Below are positions 10,593 through 22,683 of a DNA stretch of 64,000 nt, in pieces. The notes under the pieces were generated by a model. The model was not told the DNA's origin. It saw only the letters and a program-made list of their open reading frames with translations, and did not search any database. The stretch spans positions 34,466,585 to 34,530,584 of the forward strand of contig CM055102.1 in assembly GCA_029204225.1 (NCBI GenBank), given 5' to 3'. Position numbers and translations under genes: made by a program. How positions within the stretch are numbered: the stretch's first letter is position 1; every line of letters begins with the position of its first letter. The DNA comes from Diphasiastrum complanatum (Eukaryota > Streptophyta > Lycopodiopsida > Lycopodiales > Lycopodiaceae).

Positions 10593-11580
10593 TTTCTTCC
10601 CCTTAAACTTAAATTTTTTTTTGTAGGGAAAAATTTGGAAAATTCTTCTGGAGATCAACCTCCTTTTCCCAGGTATCCTCCTCTTCTGATTTGGCCCTCC
10701 ACCTGACTAAAATTTCTCGAAGCACTCTACTTCGTAGAGTTCTCTGCCGGCTATTAACAATCGCATCGGGTTCAGGTGGTCCACTCACGGGCTCATCACG
10801 AATAAGTTTCACTAGATCTTCCACAGGGACCAGAGTCTCTCCAACCCCCAATGAGGGTTTCAACTTACTAATGTGGAAAACAAGATGAATTCCAACGTTA
10901 ACTGGAAGGTCTAGTTTGTATGTGACCTTGTCTATCACTTGGATAACCTTAAAAGGACCGCAATACCTAGGTGCCAACTTTGCACACTTAATAGTTTGAA
11001 GCCCCTAGAGTGACTAAGGACTCTCACAAACACCCAGTCGTTGATTATGAATACCTTGTGCTTCCGAGGTAGATCAGCATAGTGTCTTGCCTTGTCCTAG
11101 ACACTTCTTATGCTATCTTTAGCCAGCTGTAACATTTCTTGCATATCCACAAGGAAATCAGCTGCGGCTTGCACCAGTAGGTTTTTCATGCTAACACTAA
11201 TTGGTGATCGAGGTTGAAAACCATACATAAGCATGAAAGGGCTTAATCCGGTCGTTGAATGTTTTGCACTGTTATATGCAAATTCCACCAGTGGAAGGTA
11301 CTGTTCCCAATCACACTGCCGATGGCCCACATATGCTCGAAGCATATCCTCCATCATCTAATTGGGCCTTTCCGTTTCACCGTCTGATTCCAGATAATTT
11401 GTAGAACTCAAACTTAAAGCTGTTTCCAACTTTTCAAATGCTGCTTGCCAAGAATTTCCAGTGAATTTTGGGTCACGGTCACTGACAATATCGCAAGGCA
11501 GCCCGTATAGTCAAAAAAGTTTCTCAACAAACAGTTGAGCTAGTTCTGGATAGTTCACCTCTCTGAATAGCTAATTCTTG
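10593..11580 (-). pseudogene. pol: Ty3/gypsy integrase C-terminal half and chromodomain-like tail
   Basis: This is the same family as the + copy at 2640-3570 but less decayed. Reading from 11580 down, the integrase core has SDRDPKFTGNSWQAAFEKLETALSL and SDGETE, then the open frame 11357-11097 (MMEDMLRAYVGHRQCDWEQYLPLVEFAYNSAKH). The frame 10977-10609 (MAPRYCGPFKVIQVIDKVTYKLDLP) carries FHISKLKPSLG and an ILVRWRAKSEEEDTWEKEVDL chromodomain-like end. RT, RNase H and the integrase zinc finger are absent, and the fragment ends abruptly near 11580. The LTR copy at 9882-10592 adjoins it in the correct order for this strand. Confidence 0.85.
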
Positions 11581-12330
11581 TAAGCAGAATTATTGTTTTT
11601 GCTATGAAATAAAGGGGAAGTGAAGCAATCCAGAATTATGTAACCCGGTATAGAATCACAGAAAGCAATATACTGCTTGCTTTATGTTTTGTGCTCTGTT
11701 TAAAGCTACAGAGTGATGATTTTGGGTATGGAGTCAATATCCATGCTTCTGTCCTAATGATTGATTTCAAACCCGATGGATTCCTGGAAAAACAGTTGTT
11801 GATCTCAGCCAGTTGGTTGAATTTGTTGGTTGATTCAGTTGTTGAAGCCATGGTAGATTCGATCATGTACTGGATAGATTACATGCAGATCGCGTTTTCC
11901 CTGAATTCACCTGCAAAAAGAAAGGTGAAGTCTGCCTGGACAATCGCTTTTGGGCATTGTGGGTTGTTAGCCTGAGGCTGAGGTTCCCTTGTTGGCAGCA
12001 ATAAATGTGAGTTATAGCCGAGTGGAGTTTGTCAGAGCTAGTTGAAACCCGAGGGGTTTGCGATCTGGTAAAACGTGCATCTGGAAGATTCATTCCAACA
12101 GTAAATGCATGTCCTCTTTTCCCAATCAACGCGTGAACAGCAGATCTGTTTTTTCACCGAGATGGCATTGAAGATGAACGAGCTGCAGATATGGCAGAAG
12201 AAGGGTACATTCTTTCTCTCTCTCGATGGTGGATGCGGCTGGACGGGTTATGGCGTGAGATTGTGGCGGCCTCGTGACCTAATCTTTGGAACCTAGTTTT
12301 TTTGAAACTCGTGGTAGGGCTTGATGGCCT
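11581..12330. other. no recognisable gene
   Basis: The stretch holds short open frames on both strands (for example 11691-11975 +, 11863-12129 -), but none has a recognisable domain. I see no splice-supported gene. It may be flank into which the gypsy fragment inserted. Confidence 0.4.
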
Positions 12331-15151
12331 CTATGTGCAAGAAGCATACTTTTGGTCTTGAGGAATGATCATCCTTGGTTTGGAAAGACTTTGCTTGGGG
12401 ATCTTTTTGAAAAAAGAAGCTTTTTTGGTATTGCATGGCTGTATATCGGTTTACGGGTTATGCATGTGGTAAAGTTGGCTTGTTTTTTTGCATGTGGAGG
12501 GAGTTTTTTGATAGAATTGGATTTTTCGTCATTAGCTACTCTTCCCGTAACAACATGTGAAATGGCTAGATCTACTAGTGGGACGATATAATTTTTGCTA
12601 TCCTAACAGTTCGTCTATGAATTTGGCTCATAGGTTTAGGATTGACAGCAAAATATTCGTTCCTCACGGGTTACCTTTTCAAAAACGGTACCCGGTTAAA
12701 GAAAATTTGATTTTTTTTGGTACTGTGTTTGGCGGTGACTAAACTTTGGAAGCTAAGTTCTTTCCAAATTGAAAGTTAAAATTGAATTTTTTTTGTTGAA
12801 TTTTGAATAGGGTTAAAGTTTGAAATCTGTTACTTGTCCGATATATTTCTAATCGATATTTGTCGTTGGAAATGGGTCAAGTAAACGTTTGTGCAAGATA
12901 CTCGTCAAATTGAGGGTAAAACCATTAAACAATATGAAATGGCGAGATAAAATGAATGATAACAGAAGTCTTTATCCAATCAGATGGAATCTTGTTTGGG
13001 TACAGTTTAAGAGTTTCTGAAATTGTATTGGTAGGATTTCCATTCATGTAATTTCATATTCTGAGTTTGGATAGTTTTTGTCAATATTAATGGAGTAATG
13101 CCAGACTAGTCAATAAAAGAAAAAACAGTCCAATTTTACTGGAAAATTTGTAATAATAGGAAGTATATAACCGATTTCATTTTCAGTAAAATCCTATGGT
13201 GAATTATATTCAAAAGATCAGACTAGTATTGTTTCACACACTAGTAGATGATTTTTGATGTATGAGTTATTCAGCCCAGGTATAAGATAGAAATGAAATT
13301 GTTTTAGACTTTTTTCTTACAATAATTGATTTTAAACATTTACTAATGTCGTTACGTCTTCTTAGTACCTTAGCTGAAATAGATTTTCATGAAACTGAAA
13401 ATTCTAAGGAGGGAAGAAGAGTAGACATCAAAGGTAGTAAGTGTGATCGGGAAATATATTTCGTAGTTAGGATTTCAGGTAAATCCCAATAAATAATTGC
13501 TTAATACTGATTATTAATTCCTAGATAGAATTCATTTAGTTGAATTCATAACTTATATCTTTGTAATCATTAAGTTATCTGCAGTTTTGGATGTCAATTG
13601 TGATGTTAGAAGTAGAATATGATACATGGATTACATTGGATCTGTTAATTAATAGAAGCTTGTCCCTAGAGTTAATGCTCTTGGATCTATGGAGATTTGA
13701 AGCTTATCATTAACCAGAAAGGATCAGAATGTATTACTGAACCATGCTAATTTTTTTGATTAGATCACAAGATCAGGTGTGGATTGTCGTATCCATCTGA
13801 TAGTCATGCAAGTCATTCAAATAAATGGATTTTCCAGTGTTGGGAGCAAGAGATAATATCCTAGATAGATTATAGGACAGCTAGATGATTAATGGATCTC
13901 TAGAATATCAAATAAGGTGTTAAGGATTTTCTGGAAAGAAAAGCTGATGGTATGAGACATCAATAATTTTGGAAAGGCAATTTTAGGACTGTAAAGATCT
14001 GATGATCAATGGTGTGTTTTAGTACCTAGTCGCAATATGGGAAAAATAAAACCGTTTGATCAAATGTGGGGTATTTTGAAAAATTTTGAGGTTTAATCTA
14101 GATCCCAATGTGGTATCTCATTATTTACAAAATCAGAGGCCCTCAAATCTATTTCTCTCTTTCTTAATTAATCCTTTACTTCTTAGTAATTTCTCAAATA
14201 TAGGACATCAGACTGGTTAATATGACTCTTTCCAGCATGAAGTTATTCTTCTAAAAGACAATTATGTCATATAAATTACTACTTGTGTGAATAGACTTGG
14301 AAGTCAAATAAACTCTAAAGTCAAAGTGACTAAATGTCTTCAAACCTTGGATATCTCTGTTGCATAAATGGATTTCAGAGGAATGATAGTTTTTTCACTA
14401 AGGTTGAAAATATTTGAAGGAAAAGTCCTATTTGTAATAGAGTGTTTCATGGATTTGGATATTTTCATGTCATCTTTCTAGTTAACTTTTATGGAAATTG
14501 ACAATTTCCTTAAAAGGAGGAGTGAAGTGATGGGATAATATTCTATTTAGGGATTTGTTGGTTGCATAACTTTCGAAAGATAACTAGCTGTGATATAGAA
14601 ATGAGATTTGGTCTAAAAGTAATTTTGGATAGATTCAGAGTAAGATACCTAATAGAAATTTTTCGATTAAGAGAAATTCTCTAGGGATTGTGTGGACAAT
14701 CTGAAACTAGAACATATTTAATATTTGAATTATTATCTATAAGTAGTATAGTGAAAGGTCAAAGGTTACTAATTCCGTTTTAATTGGAATAGGAGTAAGT
14801 TTGATCAGGATTTAAGTCTGAGATGTTTGTATTAGGTCAACCTAATCTTAGTTTGCATACTAGGGTTAGAGAGAGGTTGACTGAGTGCGAGGAAATTGGA
14901 TTGGAAAACTGCTGAGAGTGAATTTTTTTTGTCTCAGAGATTTTTTGAATATGTTATTTACTCATGAGAAATAGAAAATCTTTTGTAGCTGAGTTACAAG
15001 ATCTCAATGAGATATGTGAGTAACATACGTGGGTTCTGCAAGAATTTGTCAAATAAGTACGTCTTTATGTACTTGGTCATAGTGGGATTAATCACATATG
15101 TGCACAATTAATCTTGTACGAATCTACTATGTATTCCTGGTTACTATGGTT
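12331..15151. other. AT-rich non-coding sequence
   Basis: No open frame of any length with recognisable protein similarity occurs over about 2.8 kb. It contains no obvious tandem repeat, LTR pair or TIR pair. It is probably old decayed repeat or intergenic DNA. Confidence 0.5.
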
Positions 15152-15216
15152 ATTTGTGTTAGAATTTAACAATTTTTACATGGTTTTTGAAGTATTTTGA
15201 CATCTATATGGATCCA

Positions 15217-15701
15217 TGTTGGAGGGTTTGCGGATCCCAAGGCAACCCTAGCCCTAGTTAATAAGTGAGAGGGATTTGACACCTTGCGTGTGTAAGTCCA
15301 ACCCGATAATCACATAGTTATTTGATTAGAAAGTCAATAAAAGGACTTTAAGCCTTTTTGCGGGACTTTTAATGTCGCAGGGCCTAAATGTCAAGTTAGT
15401 GAATAAAGTTGGGTTTCCCTCCAATTTGGATGGTTCCCACTCTTTTTTAAATTTGAATAGTTAGGGAGGCAGAAATGGACCAATAGGATTCAGAGGCCAG
15501 GGTCCTCCTCTCTACTATAAAAAGAGACCAACTCGAGTTCCTACACATGTTCCATCTTTTTTATTCAATACAAGCAGATTGGTTCCTTTGTGAAGTGGAT
15601 GTGGAATGTTCTTGCTCTTCTTCTTTCCTCCATCTCTCATGCTTTCTTTGGATTTATCAATTGTTGGATTTGTTAGTTGTTGGGATTTATCTTTATTATA
15701 A

Positions 15702-15739
<38 letters not shown>

Positions 15740-15830
15740 AGAGAGAGAGAGAGAGAAAAAAAAAAAAGTAAGTTTTTCATTCACTGAGTAGTGTTAGTGG
15801 ATCGTAGTGTTAATGGAGTAGTGTTAATGG
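15217..15830 (+). repeat. 5' LTR of the nested element
   Basis: It is a direct repeat of 16784 to about 17350 with high similarity over the first 330 bp. It contains a TATA-like CTACTATAAAAAGAG at about 15512 and then a (GT)n-(GA)n-(A)n tract (about 15704-15768) that the other copy largely lacks. Confidence 0.75.
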
Positions 15831-15934
15831 TTAGCTTGCATTTAGGCATCTTGGTCTTGGCATGCGAGGGTTAGCTTTGCATTATGGATGTGATTTGTGA
15901 GAGTTATGTCCAAGTTCAAAAAATGAGTGGTGAC

Positions 15935-16520
15935 TGTATTTTCTGTTTTTTTAATTTTTCACTTCTTTTTTATTCAATTTTTGTCCTATTTTCTATTCCC
16001 TATAATTGAATCTGAATATTGTAGAGTATTGAAAGGGCTTTCTTTCGATCTAATTTTTTTTAATTCTGTTCAGTATTGAGCACGTTACAAATTTTTTTAA
16101 ATTGGCAACAAAATTTTGTGAACTTGTTAAAAACCAGAAATTCTGTTTTTTGATTTTTTGCTTTTTTTTTATTCAAATTTCGTCCTATTTTTTACTCTTT
16201 GTAATTCAATCTGAATAGCTAGGATTGTAAAGACTCAAAAGCGCTTTCTTTCCATATAGTTTTTTTTTGGATTCCATTCAGTATTGAGCAACTTACAAAT
16301 TTTTGAAATTGGCCACAAAATTTTGTAAACTTGTCAAAAAACCAAAAACTTCCAGATTTTTGTATTTTATTTTATTTTTTGCCCCTATTTGATTCATTTT
16401 TTTGCCCTACCTTCTGTTCTCTAAAATTCATTCTGAATAGCTAGGTTGTAGAGCATTGGAAGAGCTTTCTGGAGATATTATTTTTTTCCTATTTCATTAA
16501 GTATTGAGGAAGTTACAAAT
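15935..16520 (+). repeat. Three tandem copies of a ~210-bp unit inside the nested element
   Basis: Anchor phrases recur in order: ATTCTGTTTTTT, TTTGTCCTATTTTCT, TGAATAGCTAGG, GCTTTCTTTC, CAGTATTGAGCA and ACAAATTTTTGAAATTGG. The CAGTATTGAG anchor falls at 16071, 16279 and 16499 (spacing 208 and 220 bp). The copies have diverged considerably. Confidence 0.7.
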
Positions 16521-16783
16521 TTTTGAAAATGTCAAAGAAAAGAAATTCTGTGACCTTGTCATTAGCTTCAACAATGGCATTGCTAGCAGGTGCACCTATC
16601 TACAAGGATCAACATCAACAAGCATTATCTTGGGATCTTTTTTTGGATGGTGTCGACTACCCATTTGGCAATGAACAAGGTTATCATGAATGGCCACCGA
16701 ACCCATATGGCTATTATTGAAAATTTGCATTCAAGCTTTGAGGTAGGTGTTGTGGGACCGCCACCAGTTTTGGTGGGGGATAC

Positions 16784-17520
16784 TATTGGAGGGTTTGCGG
16801 ATCCCAAGGCAACCCTAACCCTAGTTAGTAATTGAGAGGAATTTGGCACCTTGCGTGTGTAAGTCCAACCCAATGATCACATAGTTATTTGATTAGAAAG
16901 TCAATAAAAGGACTTTAGGCCTTTTTGGGGGACTTTTAATGTTGTAGGGCCTAAATGTCAAGTTAGTGAATAAAGTTGGGTTTCCCTCCAATTTGGATGG
17001 TTCCCAATCTTTTTTAAATTTGAATAGTTAGGAAAGCAGAAATGGACCAATAGGATTCAGAGGCCAGGGTCCTCCTCTCTCTATTATAAAAAGGGAGCAA
17101 CGCTACACATGTTCATTTCCCCATTTCAATAAAGCGAATTGGTTCACTTCTGAAATGGATTGATGAATGTCCTTGCTCTCTATCACTTTTCCTCCATCTC
17201 TCATGCTTTCTTTGTTTTTTGCTAATTGTTGGATCTGATTGTTATTGAGATTGTATGTTATTATACTTTTTATGAGAGAGAAAGGAAGAGAGAGAAAGAG
17301 TAAGATATCTCACTGTGGATCAGTGATAATGGATCGTAGTGTTAATGTTTAGGGCTAATGAATGTTAGAGTTAGACGCGAATCTTTCATTCATGTTGAAA
17401 TCTGGACTATATTATCGCTCTCAAGGGAATGAATCTACGCGTGACAACTAACTTTGTCTCTTTGACGCTAGATTGATTAGATCTTGGATTGAGGTTAGGC
17501 AAGGAAAGAAACCCACTACA
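16784..17520 (+). repeat. 3' LTR of the nested element
   Basis: It starts TATTGGAGGG (TG mutated to TA) right after the purine-rich TGGTGGGGGA and ends CA at 17520, abutting the ATCCA duplication. It is 737 bp and holds TCTATTATAAAAAGGGAG (TATA-like) at about 17080. Confidence 0.75.
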
Positions 17521-18101
17521 ATCCACACGTGTGAGGACCTGTCCACATGTGCGAAATGACACTTGTAATATTTAGATCCATTTTTAATAGCTTTCATTTG
17601 AGTCAAATATGACATCTTCTAAATTATAGGAGTTAGGTCCTAAATTGTAGGAATCTAGAAGGTCAACACAAACCACCAATGGATGATGTGGCAAACTTGA
17701 TAGATCTTATCCAAAGTGGATATGGATAAGTACAATGAGCTGTCCCACACGTGCTGGATGCAGCTTAGAGAGAGATTATGATGATTATGTACTTGATCCA
17801 TGATGGATCCATTATTGAGCTAATGATGAGAGACATTGGTTTACACTCTCTTAAGCACTTTCTTTGTGGATGAATGCTTAGTAAACTAATTCTCTGTTAT
17901 AAGGCCGTACAGTAGTTGTACTTCACATGTGTGAAGCCGTGGGTCATCATTATTTGATTGTTCTTGCTTGAAATCACAAAGATTGTCAAGTAGAAGCTAG
18001 ATTTGGAAGCTAGTCTTGATATAGATCAAAATCCCAAGCTACCAATCACTCTTTGTGATCATTCGTAGATCGAATTCAGTCCTTTACTCTAAAATTTGAC
18101 A

Positions 18102-18113
18102 TGGTATCAGAGC
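18102..18113 (+). promoter_or_regulatory. Primer-binding site, initiator tRNA-Met type
   Basis: TGGTATCAGAGC immediately follows the LTR end TTTGACA. It is the classic complement of the 3' end of plant initiator tRNA-Met used by copia elements to prime minus-strand cDNA. Confidence 0.92.
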
Positions 18114-18726
18114 CAAGTCAAAGAGCTTAGTTGATGATCCAAAAAAATCTTCATTTTGGTGAAAGCATTGGTGCTAGATTCATTTTGAAGGAGGGCGACC
18201 TTTTCTAATAGTTTACTTGTAATGTTGAGGTTCAGATTAGTGTGTAAAGATTAGATGTACGTCTCACATGTGTGAGAGGCTACTGGAGTTGTACTATCAC
18301 CAAAACTTTGTGTTTTTTCAATATTTGAGCTTCAAAACAAGTTGTGAAGAGTGAAACTAGTGATGTGCTTATGAAAATCTATTGTTTCCATTATAGATTT
18401 GATGAGTGAAGGGTGTTAGAAGCTTATTAAGCCTCCAAATCATTGAGAGTGAGTTTTAGGTTTATGGTTTTTAGTTCAAAAGTGAAATTAAAATCATTCT
18501 AAACACCATAGGAAGGCATTGGCACTTCCAAGAGTCAAATCCAAGCTTCTAAATTGAATATATTGTGTAGAATACATTTTCTCAAGCCTTTTTGAGCTCA
18601 ATATCATTATAGATCTTGCTTTTTGAGTCTTGTGTGATTCAAGAGAGTAGCATTGTAGCTAAATTCTAAGAAAGATAAAGGGAGAGCCTTTGAATAGTAC
18701 ATTTATTGTACTTGTTACTGGATAGA

Positions 18727-19539
18727 ATGGGCTCAATTGGAGCCTATCTTCTTGAGGCTAGTGAAAGGCTAAATTCTAATAATTATTCAATTTGGAAAGT
18801 AAGAATGGAGTCGCTACTTGTGCTCCAAGATATGTATGATCTTGTCATAGGAGAGGAAAAAGAACCTCAAGGTGGGCAAGATATAGTGAGGTACAAAAGG
18901 AGAGCTAGACTAGCATTACATTGCCTAAAAATGAATGTTAGTAATGAACTTCTAAAAGAAGTGGCATCTTGTACCTCGGCCAAAGAGGCATAGGACTATC
19001 TTAAAGGGATTTATGAATCCAAAAATACCTCTAGAGTGCTTATGATTAGAAACACAGTTCTTCAAAGCATTAGAGGGAGTGATGAGAGTGCTCAAGAGTA
19101 TGTCTTGAGAATAAAGTCTCTCAATAAAGAACTTTCCATCATTAGTGAGGGTATTCATGATGATGAACTTGTTCAAATCATTTTGAATGGTCTTGGAGAT
19201 GAGTTCTCCAATCTTGTACAAAGCTTTGCTATTCAAGATGCACTACCTTCCATTGACAAGCTCCATAGTGTGCTTGTGGCTGAGGAGAGTAGAATCCTTC
19301 ATGTCAAGCAAAGGATTGGATCTTTAAAGTTGCATGATGGTGATGAGAAGGCCAACTTCTCAAGCAAAGGAAAGGCAAAGTCAAAGAAGAAAATCCAACA
19401 AAAGGAGACCAAGAGTGATGATCAATCATCAAGCTCCAAAGGTGGAAAGAAGAACAAAGCCAAACTCAAGTGCTTCTTTTGTGGAAAGAAGAGGCACTTT
19501 GCAGCCGAGTGTTACAAGAAAAAGAATGCACAACGATAG
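18727..19539 (+). pseudogene. gag: Ty1/copia gag of the complete element
   Basis: The frame starts at ATG 18727 (MGSIGAYLLEASERLNSNNY) and contains the copia Gag core NYSIWKVRMESLLVLQD, then ARLALHCLKMNVSNELLKE. A TAG at 18991-18993 interrupts KEAxDYL where copia Gags have Trp, so a TGG to TAG change is likely. The frame continues from 19036 with RVLMIRNTVLQSIRGSDES, NELVQIILNGLGDEFSNLVQSF-like capsid sequence, a Lys/Ser linker and a complete CCHC knuckle (CFFCGKKRHFAAEC, about 19470-19511). A second in-frame TAG at 19537 separates it from protease, which is in the same frame. A closely related Gag lies on the other strand at 63762-63050. Confidence 0.9.
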
Positions 19540-19581
19540 AGCAAACAAGGCAACCTCACTCTTGAGGAAGAAGAGGATGAA

Positions 19582-21112
19582 GTGGATTCATCCTCGATGG
19601 CTTCTACATCAACATCCAAGAGCTACTCCAATGACACATGGTGGATTGATAGGGGGGCTAGTTCCCACATGACATTCCAAAAGGATTTTTTCTCAACTCT
19701 TGTAACTTTTGTAGGTTGTAAAAAGTCTATTCGAACAGCAAGTGATCAAGAATGGAGAATAGATGGAGTGGGAACTATTCCCTTAAGTCTTGGATCCTCT
19801 AAAAGAGTAGATCTTGATAATGTACTCTATGTTCCTACACTCACTAAGAAGTTGTTAAGTGTAGGACAATTGATGGATGATGGCTTAAATGTCCATTTGT
19901 GTTTGCTCCATAATGATGAATGATACTTGCATTGTAAAGGGATTCAAGCAAGGAAGGCTTTTTAAGCTAGATGCTAATGTTTTTCTTGGAAGTGTGAACA
20001 TGGTGAAGGAGGAGCTCAATCAAGTGGAGCTTCAGCATAAGAGGTTGGGCCATCCCAACTTCAAATATATGGAGATGCTATGCACCAAGGATCTTGCTCT
20101 CGACCTTCCAAATACACTCTCAAAGTGTGGAAAAAGACGTGAAGCTTGTAGCCTCTCAAAGGCACACAAGATACCTTTTGATATCTCTTCCACTAGATCT
20201 ACAGAAGCATTAGATCTTATTCATAGTGATGTGCACTCTTTTTCTCAAGAATCTAATGGAAGTGTATCTATGTATGTATCTTTTATTGATGGTTACTCTA
20301 GATACACTTGGATTGAACTTTTGGATTCCAAAAGTAAAGTGTTTGAAGCTTTTGTTAAGTTCAAAACTCTAGTTGAAAATCAACTTGATGCTATAATTAA
20401 AGTAGTGAGGAGTGATAATGGTGGAGAGCATATCTCCACCAAGATGATAGAGTTTTGTAAATCCAATGGCATTAAAGGAGAGCTTATATGTACTTATAGT
20501 CCTCAATAAAATGGTATAGCCGAGAGGATGAATAGAACACTTTGTGAGTGTGCTAAGGCTTTGAGGTTAGATGCATCTCTACCTAAGTCCTTTTGGGGAG
20601 AGGCTATTATTTGTGAAACTTACTTGTGTAATAGATTGCCATGTAAGCCCATTGGAGGCATAACATCTTATGAGGCTCTATTTTGTAAGAAGCCGAATCT
20701 TAAAGATCTAAGAATTTTCGGATCTACTTGTTATTTTTTTCAAGCATTAGATACAAGAAAAAAGGATGATCCTACTTCTATAAAAGGGATCTTTCTTGGT
20801 TATGCTGAAAATAGCAAAGGATATAGAGTCTATAATCCAATCACTAAAAAGATTTTAGTGAGTAGAGATGTTACTTTTGATGAAGGTAACTACTACAAGT
20901 TGAATGAGAAAGCTTCTAATCCATCTTATGTCAAGGATCTTGTAAGGTTTGAGGAGGAGCCTACATGTGATCAAGATCTTGAGGATCCATCTCAAGATTC
21001 GAGGACTCCAAGGAGATCTACAAGAAGGAAGGCCGAGCCTCAAGGCTCACCTATGTCGACAAAGGTGAACAAAGGGAAGATCTTCATTCACTTACCTCTT
21101 ACACTTTTCTAA
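19582..21112 (+). pseudogene. pol: Ty1/copia protease and integrase of the complete element
   Basis: The protease segment has WWIDRGASSHMTF (about 19640-19680); the expected catalytic D-S/T-G is D-R-G. It is followed by LDNVLYVPTLTKKLLSVGQL. A frameshift near 19915 moves the frame to 19889-20509. GAG-pre-integrase (QHKRLGHPNFKYMEML, CGKRREAC) leads to the integrase core: LDLIHSDVHSF (first Asp), VVRSDNGGEHIS (second Asp), then SPQ-stop-NGIAERMNRTLCE with the catalytic Glu. The TAA at 20507-20509 looks like a CAA to TAA change. The 20528-21112 frame carries LPKSFWGEAI, FLGYAENSKGYRVY and ILVSRDVTFDE. Confidence 0.9.
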
Positions 21113-22679
21113 CTTCCATGTTTGATGAGCCAAGTTGCTTTGAAGAGGCTATGGAGTCACAAAGATGGAGGGATGCCATGCAAAAGGAGTATGATGCTCT
21201 TATGGAGAATCATACATGGAAGCTTGTGGATCTTCCTCATGGAAGAAAACCACTTGAGTGCAAATGAATCTATAGACTGAAGTACAATCAAGATAAGAGC
21301 ATCAACAAACACAGGGCAAGGCTAGTGGCAAAGGGATTCTTGCAAACCAAGGGAGTAGATTTTGATGAAACTTTTGCTCCTGTTGCTAAGCTAGTTTCCA
21401 TAAGGTTGATCATTTCTCTTGCAACTACTTCCAATTGGCCTCTATTTCAATTTGATGTGACTAATGCATTTCTTAATGGATATTTGGAAGAGGAGATCTT
21501 CACGAGGCAACCCGAGGGCTTCATCAAAGAAGATCAAGAGGCAAAAGTGTGTTTGTTGCTAAGAAGCCTTTATGGACTTAAGCAAGCACCTAGAGCTTGG
21601 TACTCTAGGTTGAATACTTTCTTGAACTCTATAAAATTTGTTGTAAATGCTTATGATCCTTCTTTGTACTTAAGATTCAATGATGGTAAGATCATCATTC
21701 TCATTTTGTATGTAGATGACATTATCCGTAGTGGAAATGATCATGATGGTATACAAGAAGTGAAAGTAGCATTGTTTAAAGAGTTTAAGATGGTGGATCT
21801 TGGTAATCTTCATTTCATATTAGGAATAGAAGTCTCAAGAGGCAAGGATTTGAGTTTTATTTGTCAATCCAAATATGCTCCTCCTATTTTAGAAAAGTTT
21901 GAAATGAAAGATTGTAAAGGAGTAGAAACTCCTATGGAACAAAATGTAAAAGTTTCCAATAGTGATGATGAAGCATTCTTTGAGGACATCACACTGTATA
22001 GGAGACTTGTAGGCTCCTTGATCTATCTTACTATAGGCCTGATCTAAGTTATAGTGTAGGTAAACTTAGCCAATCTATGCAACATCCATTGGTTTGTCAT
22101 TGAAAAAATACAAAAAAGGTGTTGAGGTACATCTCGGCCACCAAGAACTTTGGCATTTTATATGATGGATCTAATCTTGCCTTAAGGGCATATTTGGATG
22201 CTGATTTTGCAGGTGATAAGGTGGATAGGAGGTCCACAAGTGCTTTTGTTACCTTCCTTTGCAATGGCATAGTGTCTTGGCTTTCTAAAAAGCAAGATAC
22301 TATTTCTCTATCTTCAACCGAATCGGAATACAAGGCACCCACATCCACAACAAAGGAGATCTTATGGTTGAAGAGGCTTTTGGTGGAGTTCCAAGTCATG
22401 GAGGCCGAGGAGCAGCCAATAATATATTGTGACAACCAATCAAGCCAAGCATTAGCAACCAATCCCACATTCCATGCAAGGAGCAAGCACATAGAGATTG
22501 CTCACCATTTTGTGAGGGAAAAGGTTCAAGCAAAGGAGATCAAGCTACATCCTGTGTCTTCTTCGGATTGCCTTGTTGATCCACTCACTAAAGCCTTGCC
22601 AAAGGCTTCATTTATCAAGTTAAGATCAGCTTTAGGAGTTGTAGATAGATGTACTATAATTGTATCATGTAAAAATTGA
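21113..22679 (+). pseudogene. pol: Ty1/copia reverse transcriptase and RNase H of the complete element
   Basis: RT starts with CFEEAMESQRWRDAMQKEYDAL (about 21137), then HTWKLVDLPHGRKPLECK-stop (TGA at 21265-21267 where Trp is expected). The clean frame 21325-22047 covers LVAKGFLQTKGVDFDETFAPVAKL, FDVTNAFLNGYLEEEIFTRQPEGF, LYGLKQAPRAWYSRL and an intact catalytic YVDD (about 21709). A one-base deletion near 22033 breaks YLT..RPDLSYSVG. RNase H follows in frame 22119-22679: AYLDADFAGDKVDRRSTSAF, SWLSKKQDTISLSSTESEYKA and the C-terminal HIEIAHHFVREKVQ. The domains are full length. The lesions are few, so this copy decayed moderately recently. Confidence 0.92.
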
Positions 22680-22683
22680 GGAG

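Larger units (their letters stand above)
15217..17520 (+). mobile_element. Non-coding LTR element (LARD/TRIM-like) nested in the copia 5' LTR
   Basis: A 2304-bp insertion begins TGTTGGAGGGTTTGCGG, ends CCCACTACA, and is flanked by the direct duplication ATCCA (15212-15216, 17521-17525). It contains two direct repeats, 15217 to about 15830 and 16784-17520, both carrying GGATCCCAAGGCAACCCTA, GTCAATAAAAGGACTTTA and a CTATAAAAAG TATA-like box (15512 and 17084). These look like LTRs. A purine-rich TGGTGGGGGA just before the second repeat fits a polypurine tract. The roughly 0.95-kb interior has no recognisable gag or pol, only a short ORF ending PPNPYGYY (to 16720). The first LTR appears to lack its last 170 bp and any primer site. 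Confidence 0.8.
15157..18101 (+). repeat. 5' LTR of the copia element, split by a nested insertion
   Basis: The LTR sequence occupies 15157-15216 and resumes at 17521 (with the duplicated ATCCA), ending TTTGACA at 18101. It matches the 3' LTR at 22684-23326. Several CACATGTG/CACGTGTG palindromes lie in it. A 17-18-bp segment after the insertion point (CACGTGTGAGGACCTGTC) is absent from the 3' LTR. Confidence 0.9.

Noticed and set aside
11691-12742. Short frames on both strands as possible host genes
   Set aside because: No domain, no splice pattern and no codon-bias signal; not supported.
15898-16723. The 16523-16720 frame as a functional gene
   Set aside because: It is a short frame in the non-coding interior of the nested LTR element with no domain; it may be a polyprotein remnant at best.
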